From positions 67,205,088 to 67,269,087 of the forward strand of contig OY282610.1 in NCBI GenBank assembly GCA_958298945.1: a stretch of 64,000 nt of DNA. The letters run 5' to 3'. Positions within the stretch are counted from its first letter, which is position 1, and every line of letters begins with the position of its first letter. The notes beneath the pieces are model-generated. The model did not search any database and was not told the DNA's origin. It saw only the letters and a program-made list of their open reading frames with translations. Source of the stretch: Atherix ibis (lineage: Eukaryota; Arthropoda; Insecta; Diptera; Athericidae). The position numbers and the translations under genes were made by a program. Shown here piece after piece: positions 44,101-53,869 of the stretch.

Positions 44101-46263
44101 CAACATTGGAAAATTTCTTTCCAGACTTTGACCAAATATCCTCCGAACAGTCTACTCAGCAGCCATTCTGAAATCCTAGGTAAGGAAACTTTCGCTGCCG
44201 TTTCTATGGTGCTCAACTAATAATTCGCCATATTCTAAATGAACGCCGCTTAACCCAGATTTCTTTTTGTATAGAACTTTTTTCCTATACAACAAAATTC
44301 CTTATCCAAGTTTTCATTTGATTTTTCCATAATATTCTAATTGGACAAGCTACTCACTTCTCCCTCCAACTAAGTATGGGCCAGTTTTAATTAAAAAATC
44401 TTATTTTAACCCCTCATTGGTCTTCATTTTTGTTTACTTAACAAAAATGGTTCTGAACGTGGGCATACCAGGGCTATAAGCTTAAATCTGCTGTTTGGTT
44501 ATAGATGGCGTGAGTGAGCGTATTAAGCTACCATGTGCACGCCATACTTTTTTTATGAGTTTGACATCTGTCAACATTAATCAGTGCACATTGTCAGCAA
44601 TTTCGTACAACAAGACGGCAATTTTGACCTGTGGGACAAGAAGCGTGAAAATCGGCCTAGGAAGGTTGAGGACCATCAATTGCCAGTCTCTTTTGGATGA
44701 AGACGATAACCAATCGCAAAAAATGCTTGCGGAGTAATTGGGTGTTACTCAACCAGCCATTTCCATGCGTCTGCGTGCCATGGGGAAGATTGAAAAGATC
44801 GGAAAATGGGTGCTGCATGAATTGAACGATAGGCAGATGGAGCGACGCCATAACACATGCGAAATCTTGCTCGCCAGACTAAAAAGAAAGTCGTTCCTGC
44901 ATCGGATTGTGATAGGCGATGAAAAGTGGATATATTTCGACAATCCTAAACGCAAGAAATCGTGGGTTGATCCCGGCCAACCATCAATATCTTCCCGAAG
45001 ACCAAATCTTCACGATGCTGTGCGTTTGGTGGAATCAGCAAGGTATCGTCTACTCTGAGATGTTGAAACCTGGTGAAACTGTCAATGCCCACCGCTACCA
45101 CCAACAACTGATCAAATTGTACCGTGTTCTGCTTGAAAAAAGGACGGATTATAAACAAAGACTTGACAAGATGATTTTGCTCCACCACAACACACTATCG
45201 CGTACGTCAAAAATGGTCCGAAACTACTTGAAACACTCAACTGGGAGGTGCTACCCCACCCCGCTTATTCACCAGATCTGACCTCTTCCAACTACCACCT
45301 GTTTTCGTCGATGGGGCACGCACTCGCTGAGCAGCACTTCAATTCTTACGAAGACGTCCGAAAATGGCTTGATGAGTGGTTTGCCTCGAAAGAGAAGGAA
45401 TTTTTTGGCGTGGTATCCACAAATTGCCCGAAAGTACTTTGAATAAATTTGTTCTTTCTTTCTATGAAAAAAACATGTGTTTTTATGACTAAAAAACGGC
45501 GGACTTAAGCTAAATTATAAGGATTTTCGCAACTTCTTAACCGCCAGTGTCATATAATAACAAAGTTAATAATAAAAAAAACCACCCTAAGAGAGTATGA
45601 CTAAAAAAATTGATCAGTTTAGCGGAGGCTGATCAATTTTGGTTTGTATATTGACTAATAACAGAGAAGCACCGTAGAATCATAAACATAAGGTTGTTGT
45701 ATTAAATGAGGTATTTGCTTACGATAATAATATGGTGTGTGTCTAATTGGTTTGTGGTTGAAAGAAAGAATTTCTAGCGTTCAGAATATCGCCATCGTTT
45801 CGTATTTAACGTTTGCCAAAAAATTTTATTTCATTCCAGAAATAAAAATCATTTAAATTTAGATTAATTTAAAGAAATTCCTAAAACTTTGTACCGGTCA
45901 TAACAAAAGTTTTAAAAACGTAAACATAGGTTGTTTATGCACTAATTTCTATCAAGTCAAATTTCAGTTAATATTTTTCATTCTTCTTATTATTATTATT
46001 ATTATATTTTTATTTACAATTAAATTATATACTTACGAAGTCTCATTTTTCATGGAATTACATTGCACTGAAACAATTCGTGTCTCTAATTCTGTGTTAT
46101 TGTGCTGACAAGCAATGTCGCCATAATGTAAATCGATTGCCGTTTGCTTTGATGTAACACCAATTAGATAATGTCCTAGCTCACCAATAATGTAGCCAAT
46201 TGTTAAAATGCCAAGCACATAACTATTGTACAAAAAGCTCAGTCCTTTGATTATTTTTAACAT
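38186..46263 (-). CDS. Major facilitator superfamily transporter (529 aa, complete), spinster-like
   Basis: Four exons join in phase: 46263-46037 (ATG at 46263), 39689-39426, 39350-38509, 38442-38186 (TGA); all have GT/AG borders, total 1590 nt. An AG acceptor 14 bases before the ATG (46278-46280) indicates a 5' UTR intron. TM1 is about residues 11-36, followed by a lumenal or extracellular loop with Cys and glycosylation sites (NNT, NET, NGS). Exon 2 has MFS motif A (GIAADKYNRLK, about 114-124). Exon 3 encodes TM4-TM11, with GESGCNPLATG, FNWGIYGGYGIAFPVG, a second motif-A-like GGVVSDKI, and FVMNNIGGNLP. Exon 4 ends TM12 and gives a hydrophilic tail. MFS proteins move small solutes across membranes; substrate unknown. 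The motif-A and GESG pattern recalls spinster-type lipid/sugar carriers, but this is from memory. The 6.3-kb intron 1 (39690-46036) holds several transposons. Confidence 0.93.
40037..40976. mobile_element. Candidate foldback/MITE element rich in TCAGCC/GGCTGA
   Basis: The left edge (GTGCCATTTTAGACGGTC) and right edge (GATCGTCTAATGACAC) are imperfect inverted copies over about 30 bp, and the interior is full of CAGCCA / TGGCTGAC motifs in both orientations. A partial direct copy follows at 41100-41310 and a weaker one at about 795-910. No coding content, no clear target duplication. Probably a non-autonomous element family. Confidence 0.5.
41100..41310. repeat. Second copy of the TCAGCC-rich repeat
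   Basis: Matches about 40730-40980: TGTGTC(T/A)GACGTCAGC, TCACA(A/C)TCAT, then GGAT-TCTG(A/G)(C/T)GTC, CCAATTTGGC and TCTAATGACAC in the same order. It sits in intron 1 of the transporter. Confidence 0.75.
41831..42479 (+). mobile_element. Internally deleted mariner-type element with long terminal inverted repeats (649 bp)
   Basis: Flanked by TA (41829-41830, 42480-42481). The arms (about 41831-41965 and 42316-42479) are inverted copies over most of their length, sharing TACTCATGTCTCTCA, GGACAAGTTCGGCCATTTTG and TTTTTGACAGCT, with an extra segment of roughly 30 bp in the right arm. The centre carries a C-terminal transposase piece. It lies in intron 1 of the transporter, antisense to it. Confidence 0.88.
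41953..42270 (+). pseudogene. mariner transposase C-terminal fragment
   Basis: The frame reads YEGLVTVFFDCRGVVHHDFL, KEYYLQVIRKLRESIRQKRP, LLHHDNGLAHALLLV and PPYSPDLAPCDFFLFPK, then TAG. 34 residues separate the second and third catalytic Asp (DD34D). The DNA-binding domain, first Asp and C-terminal tail are deleted. Confidence 0.88.
42482..43530. other. Intronic AT-rich sequence
   Basis: Part of transporter intron 1. No repeats or coding segments recognised. Confidence 0.5.
43540..44020 (-). mobile_element. Degenerate LINE 3' part with (TGA)n tail, copy B
   Basis: Minus-strand frames read VEEEIR, ANRAYLSQSKLF and, from about 43760, KIRINRRRCAGHLIRIDEEG, PIREIYSDSLHGVRRR, the same C-terminal signature as copies A (4375-5065) and C (51200-51720). 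It ends at about 43546 with TTGATGATAATGATT, the same tail. Stops and frameshifts throughout. Confidence 0.7.
44471..45520 (+). mobile_element. mariner, mauritiana (Mos1-like) subfamily, degenerate
   Basis: Imperfect inverted ends: AGCTTAAATCTGCTG at 44479 and the complement of AGCTTAAGTCCGCCG ending at about 45512; the exact borders and TA are unclear. The transposase is in three frames. It sits in intron 1 of the transporter. Confidence 0.8.
44640..45442 (+). pseudogene. Mos1-like mariner transposase, two catalytic Asp changed to Asn
   Basis: LLDEDDNQSQKMLAE, TAA (normally Gln), then LGVTQPAISMRLRAMGKIEK, WVLHELNDRQMERRHNTCEI, VIGDEKWIYFDN and KSWVDPGQPS are the mauritiana-subfamily signature. 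A frameshift near 44990 leads to FTMLCVWWNQQGIVYSEMLK and LLHHNTLSRTS; another near 45240 to LPHPAYSPDLTSSNYHLFSS and WLDEWFASKEKEFF. The second (HHN for HDN) and third (SSN for PSD) catalytic Asp are Asn, and the N-terminal part is scrambled, so it is dead by several independent routes. Confidence 0.9.
45521..46030. other. Intronic sequence next to exon 1 of the transporter
   Basis: AT-rich, ending at the donor GTAAGT (46036-46031 on minus). Contains a short inverted repeat TTGATCAGTTTAGC / GCTGATCAATTTTG near 45610-45640, not otherwise explained. Confidence 0.4.
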
Positions 46264-46289
46264 TTTTGCTTCGTTTTCTATAAAAAAAA

Positions 46290-48420
46290 ACAATAATATA
46301 AAAATCAAAATTAACAATTTGTATTAATATACAATAATTTTTATTTTAAAATTTGTTTTTTTTTTTTCAATTCATTTTTTTGTTCAAAACAAAATTTTGG
46401 ATGATTTGATAAATTCTAAATAAATTAATTGGAATTTGAACAACTTAAATAGGAGCAGAAATTTGAGATTACTCAGAGAGTAAATAGGCGTAATTGGGTG
46501 AGTAATTTTCTGCATAGCTAATAGGAGAATCGAGTACCAATGTGACTATGAGAGTAGATAGATGGCGTTAGTGATGGACCTTTAGGAAAATTAAAATATT
46601 TTATTACAATTTAAACACTTGTGATTTCTCATGTAAATAAGTGAAAAAATAATAAAAATATTTTTCAAATTTTCATAAGCTTTTCAGCTTTTTTGTAATA
46701 AAATGATTAAAATAGTCGAAAATGTTACAAAAAAGGGTAGTTTTGCGCAGAAATATTCTTCGATGAAACTTTATTTGCAAATGTTAAATTTTAGGTATCA
46801 CAATAATTTAGTCCATCTGATGTCAACGACCGGTACTCCAATAAACTTAAAAGCAAAATAATTTCAACTGATTTTTTAAATTACGAGTAACTAAATTGTT
46901 TTTCTATCTATTGTAATTCAAAATATGTTTTCAATAAAATTTATTAAAATTATATTTACAATATATGTTACACGTATAAAAAAGAAGACTAAAAAATCAA
47001 TTTTCTTCTTTTTTATTTTTTTAATTAACAAAAGCTGAAAATAAAGTTTGAAGTTGTTAGTAATTATCATTATTTTAATTAAATTTTCTCATTAGTATTG
47101 TAGTTTTTATTTTTATATTTTTTTCACTTATTTTTTCTTAAAAATATTTTAGGAAATTTATAATCTTTTTGAAGAGTTTTTCTTCCAAAAAAATAAATAA
47201 TTTTTTTCGTTCATTAATTTCTCTTAATTTGTAATTTTTTTCCATACTGAAAGGTAATAATTATTAAATATTTAAAAAAAAAAGATTGATCAAATATGAA
47301 GTTTTGTCTGCTTCGATTCACTAATTTTCCCTTAAAAATATGGAAATTTTTTTTTAAAGAAAATATAATAAATTCGATATAAATTTTTATTGTATTTTCT
47401 TTAAGATTTTTCCATAATTAAATATCTATAATTTTTTTAAAACTATTTTTACAATTTGTTTTAAGAACTTCTTTGGTTTTTACTCAAATTTTTATTAATT
47501 TCTTGTACAATTAAATCCAAATCCAAAATTTTCTTCAATAGAGATTTAAGAAAAAAATTTTCTTAAACTATTTTTAACTTGTTTCGTAATTAAATTCTAC
47601 TATTTTTTTTTATTTTTTCAGTTCAAATAGATTTTGTATTTTTATATACTTTATCGAATTTTATCAATTTTTTTATCGATCAATGTTTCTTAAATTGTTT
47701 TCTAAATTAAATCAAATAATATTATTTGGCTTTTAAATTTTCTTCGTTATTAAAATTCTATTATTTTTATAATTTAATTTCAGCTTTTTTTTGAGAAGTT
47801 TTTTTTCTCAATTAGATTTTGGGGAAAAATGATATTATTTTTTAACGAATGAATCTGAACAATTTTTTATTTATTTCCCTAATTTTATTATTTTTTTAAT
47901 TCAATTATTTTGTTATCTCTTTTTTTTTTAATTAAATTTTAAAAGTTAAAAAAACTCTTCTTTTATTTAACAAAATTTGTTAAATGTTATTAAATTTTTT
48001 TTCCGAAAGTTTCTTAAGTTATTTTCTAAATTGAATAAAATTTTAATGTTTTCTTTTTGTAATTAAAATTTCATAATTTAAAAAAAAAACTATTTTCATA
48101 ATTTAATTTAAGAACTTCTTTACTTAGTTTTTTGGTTTTTCGAAATTTTATTTTGTTTCATTAAAGTTTTTTTTTAATTAAATGTCAACAATTTCCAAAC
48201 TTTTTTTTTATATGTTTTATTTTGAATAAAATTTCAATAATTTTTCGGTTATTCTTTAAAATACATTTTTTTTACAATTGTATTTGAAATGTTTATGATT
48301 TATTTTTCATTAATTTTTTTTGGCGGGAAAATCGAAGAAATTTTCGTTGTTTTTTATTTTTTTTTTAAGAATTTATTTTCCTTAATAATGAAAATTTTAT
48401 TTGTTTTCTTCTAATAACAA
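46290..48420. other. AT-rich region upstream of the transporter
   Basis: The 5' non-coding exon and promoter of the transporter should lie here, but no TATA/Inr pair can be singled out in sequence this AT-rich. From about 47000 to 48400 there is T-rich low-complexity sequence with TTAAATTTTCTT-like runs. No gene. Confidence 0.5.
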
Positions 48421-48425
48421 ATTCT

Positions 48426-49043
48426 TCTAATATAATATATAAAAGTCAAAATATGTATGTTCGTTCGTTCGTTTGTCCACAATTCTTCTCTACGTCACTA
48501 CAATACTTTTCTGAAATACCAGGCGCTCATACAAAATGCAAAACCGTGTTCTCTTTTCTACGCTGTCTTTTCTCCTCACCCCTCACCTTATTCCTCATTG
48601 CAAGACCGTGTCGTGCCCGTGTCATGATAGCCTTAGAAGAGTAGAGTAGTATAAGTATTAGAAATGCGTCATGGTTGAGTAAACAAATGGCTGGATCTAA
48701 GGCTGTGGAAGTAAGCGCTGGGTACGTGATGATTTTGTTTCTGATTTTCTGACTTTTTTATGAATGCCTGGTACTTCAGAAATGAAAATGAACTTCTAGA
48801 AAATTTAAGGAAACTCTGGAAAATTGGAAAATATGAAAATCTTCTTAAATATTTAATGAGAGTCCAGAAACTTCTAGAAAATTTAAGTAAACACAGGAAA
48901 ATTTGAAAATATGAAAATCTTCTAAAATGCTTCTTGAAAGTCTGGAAACTTCTAGAAAATTTAAGGAAACTCTGGAAAATTCGAATATATTTAAAGTTCG
49001 AAACAAAAAGAGACCCGGGCAACGTCGGGTACTGATCAGCTAG
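48426..49043 (+). mobile_element. Helitron-like non-autonomous element (618 bp)
   Basis: The 5' end TCTAATATAATATATAAAAG is followed by a TTCGTTCGTTCGTTTG tract. The 3' end has a GC-rich hairpin (ACCCG...CGGGT, about 49013-49030) a few bases before CTAG at 49040-49043. There are no terminal inverted repeats or target duplication; it sits between T and T. This is the architecture of insect Helitron/Helentron derivatives. The interior has three 78-bp tandem repeats. No Rep/helicase coding. Confidence 0.78.
48780..48990. repeat. Three 78-bp tandem repeats inside the Helitron-like element
   Basis: The block CTTCTAGAAAATTTAAGGAA, ACTCTGGAAAATT, GAAAATATGAAAATCTTC recurs from about 48793, 48871 and 48949. 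Confidence 0.85.
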
Positions 49044-50385
49044 TAACATATATTAATAATTCTTTGGTAAAATATTTTAAATCTCAAAATTACGTAGTAT
49101 TTTTTTACTAAATCCATTTCATAAGGAATTGAGAAATTTCTGTCTGTTTTTTATTTGATAAAATTTTATTTTTACAATTTTTATTTTATAAAAATTTTAT
49201 TTTATTTGTGTTTTTTGGTTTTTGGGTTGGTTTTTTGGTCTTTATTTTATACAGACAACAATCGGTTCATATGACTTTAGTATCAAAGTTAGTATTATAA
49301 AAAAAACCCTATTTTTTATATCTTTTTAATTATACGAGTTATAGGGGCAATTTTCTCAATCTCGAAACATTTTGTTCTTAAATAAAATTCTTTTCTACAA
49401 TATTTCTATCATATTATACTATATTAATTGTATTTTTTATGTAACTTGTTTTTTTTTTTTTGGTAGTATTATATAGTTGTTGATTTTTTTTCTTCTAAAT
49501 TATAAATTTTTGTGGTTTTTTTTTCGAAAAGGAAAAAAATCTGTTGCGTAATCAATTTGATTCTGCACAACATTTACGAATATTTCCAAATTATAAGAGA
49601 AGGCAAATTAAGAGAGTAAAAAATATTGAATCTCATCCAATTAGATTGTATAATAATAGTCTTCACTATAGAAAAGAGGTCTGTATGTGCTCTCGTATAC
49701 ACGTATGAATTTCTATGGCAAATAGTACATCCACATGTGAATATATTAATTATTAACTTAAACAAGGTGTCCGTATCCATAAATCCATATGTCCATACAA
49801 ACATAGACGAGTATGGGTCTATAGCAGAGTCTACAATTTAATTACAGTGTCCGAAGATGATTTAGTATGATTTGTATTTTGCTTTTTTTAGAGTCTTCCT
49901 TTTCCCTTCACTTTGCATTGTGGTACAAAAAACTTCTAATGGACTTCTTAAACTTGTTTTTTCCCTCCATTCTCTTATTTCTATTTCTTACAACCAATAT
50001 ATGCATTTACGTAAGCAGGAGTAGATAGTTCTAAGCATTCTAAATGGTATTTTTTTTTTGTTATTATTATTACTCGTACTATCAGTAAATTAATCTGACG
50101 GAAGATTATGTTTAAATCATAACAAAATTACTTGTTAAAAAAAAAAAGTCAAGTAAAAATAAAATTTTATTGCAAATTAATTATTTATAATTATCGTAAC
50201 ATATATAATATAGTATGTTAATTGTTTTTATTATTTTTCCCAATTAAATATAAATATTATGTTCTTTAGTATGGGTAGTAATACGAAAAAAAAAGTTTTT
50301 TGTATCATCATTTATGACGAGATTTGTGTATGTAACTTTTGTAGTGATAAATTGTAAATTTTCCATGTGACTTTTCTTAATTGAC
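49044..50385. other. AT-rich spacer
   Basis: T-rich low-complexity sequence, no recognised genes or elements. ORFs around 49574-49841 overlap on both strands and have no domain. Confidence 0.5.
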
Positions 50386-50389
50386 TCAT

Positions 50390-50850
50390 AAGGTTCTTTT
50401 GTCTTATAATCTTAGGTCCTTTTGGCTCATAAGCCACTTTAAACTAGAGTGATCGGTCACCACTTTAATAGGAATTAATTCAACTTAATATCTAAATTTG
50501 GCCATTAAGCAAACCCAAGTTAAACAGTTCGTTTCCTCTCTTCGTCCTTCTGCAGAATAATCCCTGCTAATTGCATTTAGAATCGCACCGCACTGAATAA
50601 TAAAAGGTTTAGAAAAAATATTGTATCTGTTAAAGGATCGGATACATCTTCTATACCATTTAACCATTCCCGTAAACCAGATTGCCTTGGGAGGAGGATA
50701 CATCACAATGGAGGACATCTTCCCAAATATTTTGTTCCACGAATGTAGAATTTTCTTTTTTCAACATGGATCGTTAATCCAGCGTTTCTCAAATATTTGC
50801 CTACACAATCCAAATAAATCGTTAACGTAGACTAGGATGTAGCCTCTTAG
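50390..50850 (-). mobile_element. Ty3/Gypsy LTR retrotransposon pol remnant
   Basis: Minus-strand broken frames: LVYVNDLFG (decayed from the RT Y-x-DD block), KAIWFTGMVKWYRRCIRSFN (the FLGM-x-x-WYRRFI end of RT), CGAILNAISRDYSAEGRRE in RNase H, and VVTDHSSLKWLMSQKD, the conserved RNase H segment. It differs from the Gypsy remnant at 33.4 kb, so at least two lineages are present. Confidence 0.8.
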
Positions 50851-51199
50851 ATCATATAACAGTTATTTGGTAAATAGCCTTAGAATATTATTCTAAAGGC
50901 ATGACTTTATATTGACAGAGTAGAAGATGGCCAGGTTAAGTGAGGCTGGTTTTTTCACGAGACCCCCGTTCTAAGACTGTTTACCAAAGACGTCTTTCAT
51001 TTCAAGACTAGTTATAAATAAACGCCTTAACAGTATTTACTTTTCTACCATCAAAACAAAAACGGACCTTTCTAACTATTTAGTACTAATGAGGAAGCTA
51101 CATGAGCTCCTAGGGTTAACATCCTGCTTATTTCTTCTAATTATATTATCGAAATATAATTAAAAAGACAATAAATATAACTTTTTCCTAATAGTATAA

Positions 51200-51720
51200 T
51201 CATCATCATCAATCGATGAATTCCAGTCGTCCCGGCCTCCTATCGAGGTCTTCCAATTCAACATTCGCGGCATTTTTTTTTTGCGTCCTTGCTAACGCCG
51301 TTACTCCACCCGAGTAGCGCCTATCTCATGTTCTGGGACCATAAATGGAGTCACTGTAAGCATCTTCCTCATCCATACGGATTAAGTGCCCAGCCCACCG
51401 CAGACTATTGATCTTCATTTGATCCATAATCGGGCGGTCCCGCAAACTATTATCTATTCTCATCTAGGGGCCCAAAAATTCTTCGAGGGATTCTACTCTA
51501 GAACACAGACAAGAATTCGTAATGGTTTTTATTGCAAACCCAAGACTAGTGTCTTGTACAACACTTGCTTCGATGTAATAGTCAAAATTTTCCAGTGAAA
51601 AAATTAAGACTGACTGAAGTAGACTCTGTTGGGCGGATTTCTTCCTCCATATCGGTATCGGCTGTGCCCCTTGATCCCAAACAGGAAAGTAATTTAACTC
51701 TTTTGAAGCTATAATATCCT
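51200..51720 (-). mobile_element. Degenerate LINE 3' part with (TGA)n tail, copy C
   Basis: Minus strand: LLSCLGSRGTADTDMEEEIR, a frameshift, then QMKINSLRWAGHLIRMDEED, YSDSIYGPRT, stop, and NVELEDLDRRPGRLEFID followed by TGATGATGATGATTAT at about 51203. Same family as copies A and B. It preserves the longest C terminus of the three. Confidence 0.8.
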
Positions 51721-51932
51721 ATCAATATACGACTAGCGCTAATTGGTTTTGTCTTTGACGCTGACACTGGGCATACTTTTATGGGTAGCCCAAGATTTTT
51801 CTTCGCGTACAGCCCTTTCTGATCGACACATAATTTCGATGTGAAAAGCTGGGCAGACTGTTTGGTGCGTTATTATGGCTGAAAGAATTATCGCCCCGTA
51901 TTCCCTTAAAAATAAAGGTAGGTCAGCCATAA

Positions 51933-51950
51933 AGAATTAACGGAACCGTA
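51933..51950. repeat. 18-bp direct repeat (left), probable target duplication
   Basis: AGAATTAACGGAACCGTA matches AGAATTAACCGGACCGTA at 52217-52234 in 16 of 18 positions; the composite 5S/tRNA-like element lies between. Confidence 0.65.
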
Positions 51951-52216
51951 TACTGGGCGTGGTTAGTACTTGAATGGGTGACCGCTTGGGAACACCGCGT
52001 GCCGCAGGTTTAACCGTGTGTGTGTCGACCGACTCACACTCGGTAGGTAGCGGGTTCGATTCCCGCTGCCGCCATCTCGGCATGGTGCCGGGGTGAGAGG
52101 CCGACTACAAGCCTTATATGTAGTCCGTAGGGTCCCCCAACGTCACTGGAGGTTACTTCGCTGGCCTGATAAGCCGAAAGCTATAAAGAACCACTTTATC
52201 AAGAAACAGCACAAGA
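51951..52216 (+). mobile_element. Composite SINE-like element with 5S rRNA-derived head and tRNA-like arm
   Basis: 51952-52009 (GGGCGTGGTTAGTACTTGAA, TGGGTGACCGCTTGGGAACA, CCGCGTG) matches the 3' half of insect 5S rRNA, including the box C region of its internal promoter. Downstream, GGTTCGATTCC (52053-52063) is a pol III B-box inside a perfect T-arm (GCGGG-TTCGATT-CCCGC), followed by CCGCCA. A non-tRNA body ends near 52216. Near-identical 18-bp direct repeats flank it. SINE3-class elements have 5S heads; the addition of a tRNA-like arm is less usual. No full 5S or tRNA gene fold is present. Confidence 0.6.
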
Positions 52217-52640
52217 AGAATTAACCGGACCGTACCTCAGGCAAAAAACGCATTTGGTTTTCATCGAACAGCCCGAATAGGTACCTGGAACGTGCGGGAC
52301 TCTCTCCCAAAAACTTCTCGACTGGCTTCTCTCCCAAAAACGCTTACAACCTCGACATCCTGGGAATCTCCGAGACAAGGTGGAAACATCAAGGGAGCCC
52401 TCCCAACGCACACGGGTGAACACTTCATCTACAGCGGCAACGACAGCGGCCACCACTGTGGAGTCGGATTGATCCTATCGGCCAACGCAAAAAAAGATCT
52501 CTCATAGGCTACAAACCGGTCTCCGACCACCTTCTGACAGCCAGGCTCCACTCGAAGTTCCAAAACATCACCATCGTGCAGTGCTATGCCCCAACCGAAG
52601 TAGACGCCAACAAAAAAGAAGCCTTCCACCACCAACTAGA
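52217..52640 (+). mobile_element. Non-LTR retrotransposon endonuclease remnant
   Basis: Mixed frames: GTWNVR, LDILGISETRW (catalytic Glu), GEHFIYSGNDSG, GVGLILSANAKKDL, a frameshift, then YKPVSDHLLTARLHSKFQN and VQCYAPTEVDANKKEAFHHQ. This is the N-terminal APE domain of the LINE type often mislabelled craniofacial development protein 2, probably the same kind as the (TGA)n family. It ends after about 140 residues. Confidence 0.82.
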
Positions 52641-53860
52641 GACGTGTATTCTCTGTGCCGCTATATGCTCCATAGGAGCGACTGTTTCTCATGACTATGT
52701 GTATATGTGTTATAATGTATAATATAGAAATGAAATCTGTCAAATAAAAAAAAAAATACAAAACAATGCCTACAATTTTTTGTTACGCTCAGGTCAAAGA
52801 TAGACCCCCGCGAGAATTTTTCGGTGAATGGATAATTTAAAAAAAAAACGAATTTGCTATCAGCCGATTTGATAGCAATCAGATTTATTTTTGTGGGGGG
52901 CTTCCGTAATAAACCTCAAAAAATTCAAGAACTTAAGGAGAACATTCGAACCGAATTCTGACGTTTAGGACCTGACGTCTTGTATACGGTTAGAGAAAGA
53001 GAGTTTGTATTTTTGAGCAGCAAAACGCTGGTCATTTGAGTGATGTTGTTTTTCATGCATAATACTGAACAAAATCTATTATATGTATTTCCAAATACAA
53101 AGCATGTGTTGGTGAAAGTTATTTTAGTTTTGTAAATCGATTATTCAGTTGTTCAGTGGCCACCCTGTATTTATAATGCAAACCAATATGAATGGTATGT
53201 CAAATTATTGGCAAATTCCAATATGGCAGTACAATACTTGCATAATATCCGTTTCTTACCTTTTAAGATTTTTCATACATAAAAAGCATTTATTATATAG
53301 CAAATATTATATTTTATGATAAAGATTTATTATTTCCATTAGAAAAGAATGGAAACAAGACAGAAATGCAAAGTAAAGAACAAAAACTTTGAACTTGAAT
53401 TGCGAGTTTTTATGAGGTTTTGAAAGTTAAGTTTCTAATATATTAAATATGGTTAATTAGTAAAATCAAAAAAAAAATAGAAGCTCTACAGATAGTGAAA
53501 ATCTACTGTAAAAAAGTTGGATCAGGAATGCTGACAACAAATCGCTGACTTGTATTTGCAGACAAAGAAAAATTCCTCTTTCGGTGGTTGTGGCAGTTTA
53601 TTTTTTCACGAACATTTATTTTCCTTTTAAAAAATTATATTTTTTTTCTTCATTTAATAAAAATTCATTTAAATTTTTACAAATTGATTTTTTTTGTTTC
53701 TTTTATAAATCAATCTGAGTTAATGTTAATTTGTCGTTGCATTATAATGTAAAGTGTTTCTATTATGTTAGAAAAGATCTACTTGTGCATATCTATTGAC
53801 GTATTTGAAAGAGTTTATAATATTTAGTATCAATTGATTGTTTGCTAAGAAACATTTTGT
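52641..53860. other. Spacer, no gene seen
   Basis: An A-run with preceding AATAAA-like sequence at about 52744-52757 may be the tail of a retrotransposed segment. The remainder is AT-rich with no recognised content. Confidence 0.4.
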
Positions 53861-53869
53861 CAACACTAG

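Noticed and set aside
51952..52009. Functional 5S rRNA gene
   Set aside because: Only the 3' half is present and no intact box A region or terminator is seen.
52040..52080. tRNA gene
   Set aside because: Only a T-arm and B-box; no D-arm, anticodon arm or acceptor stem pairing.
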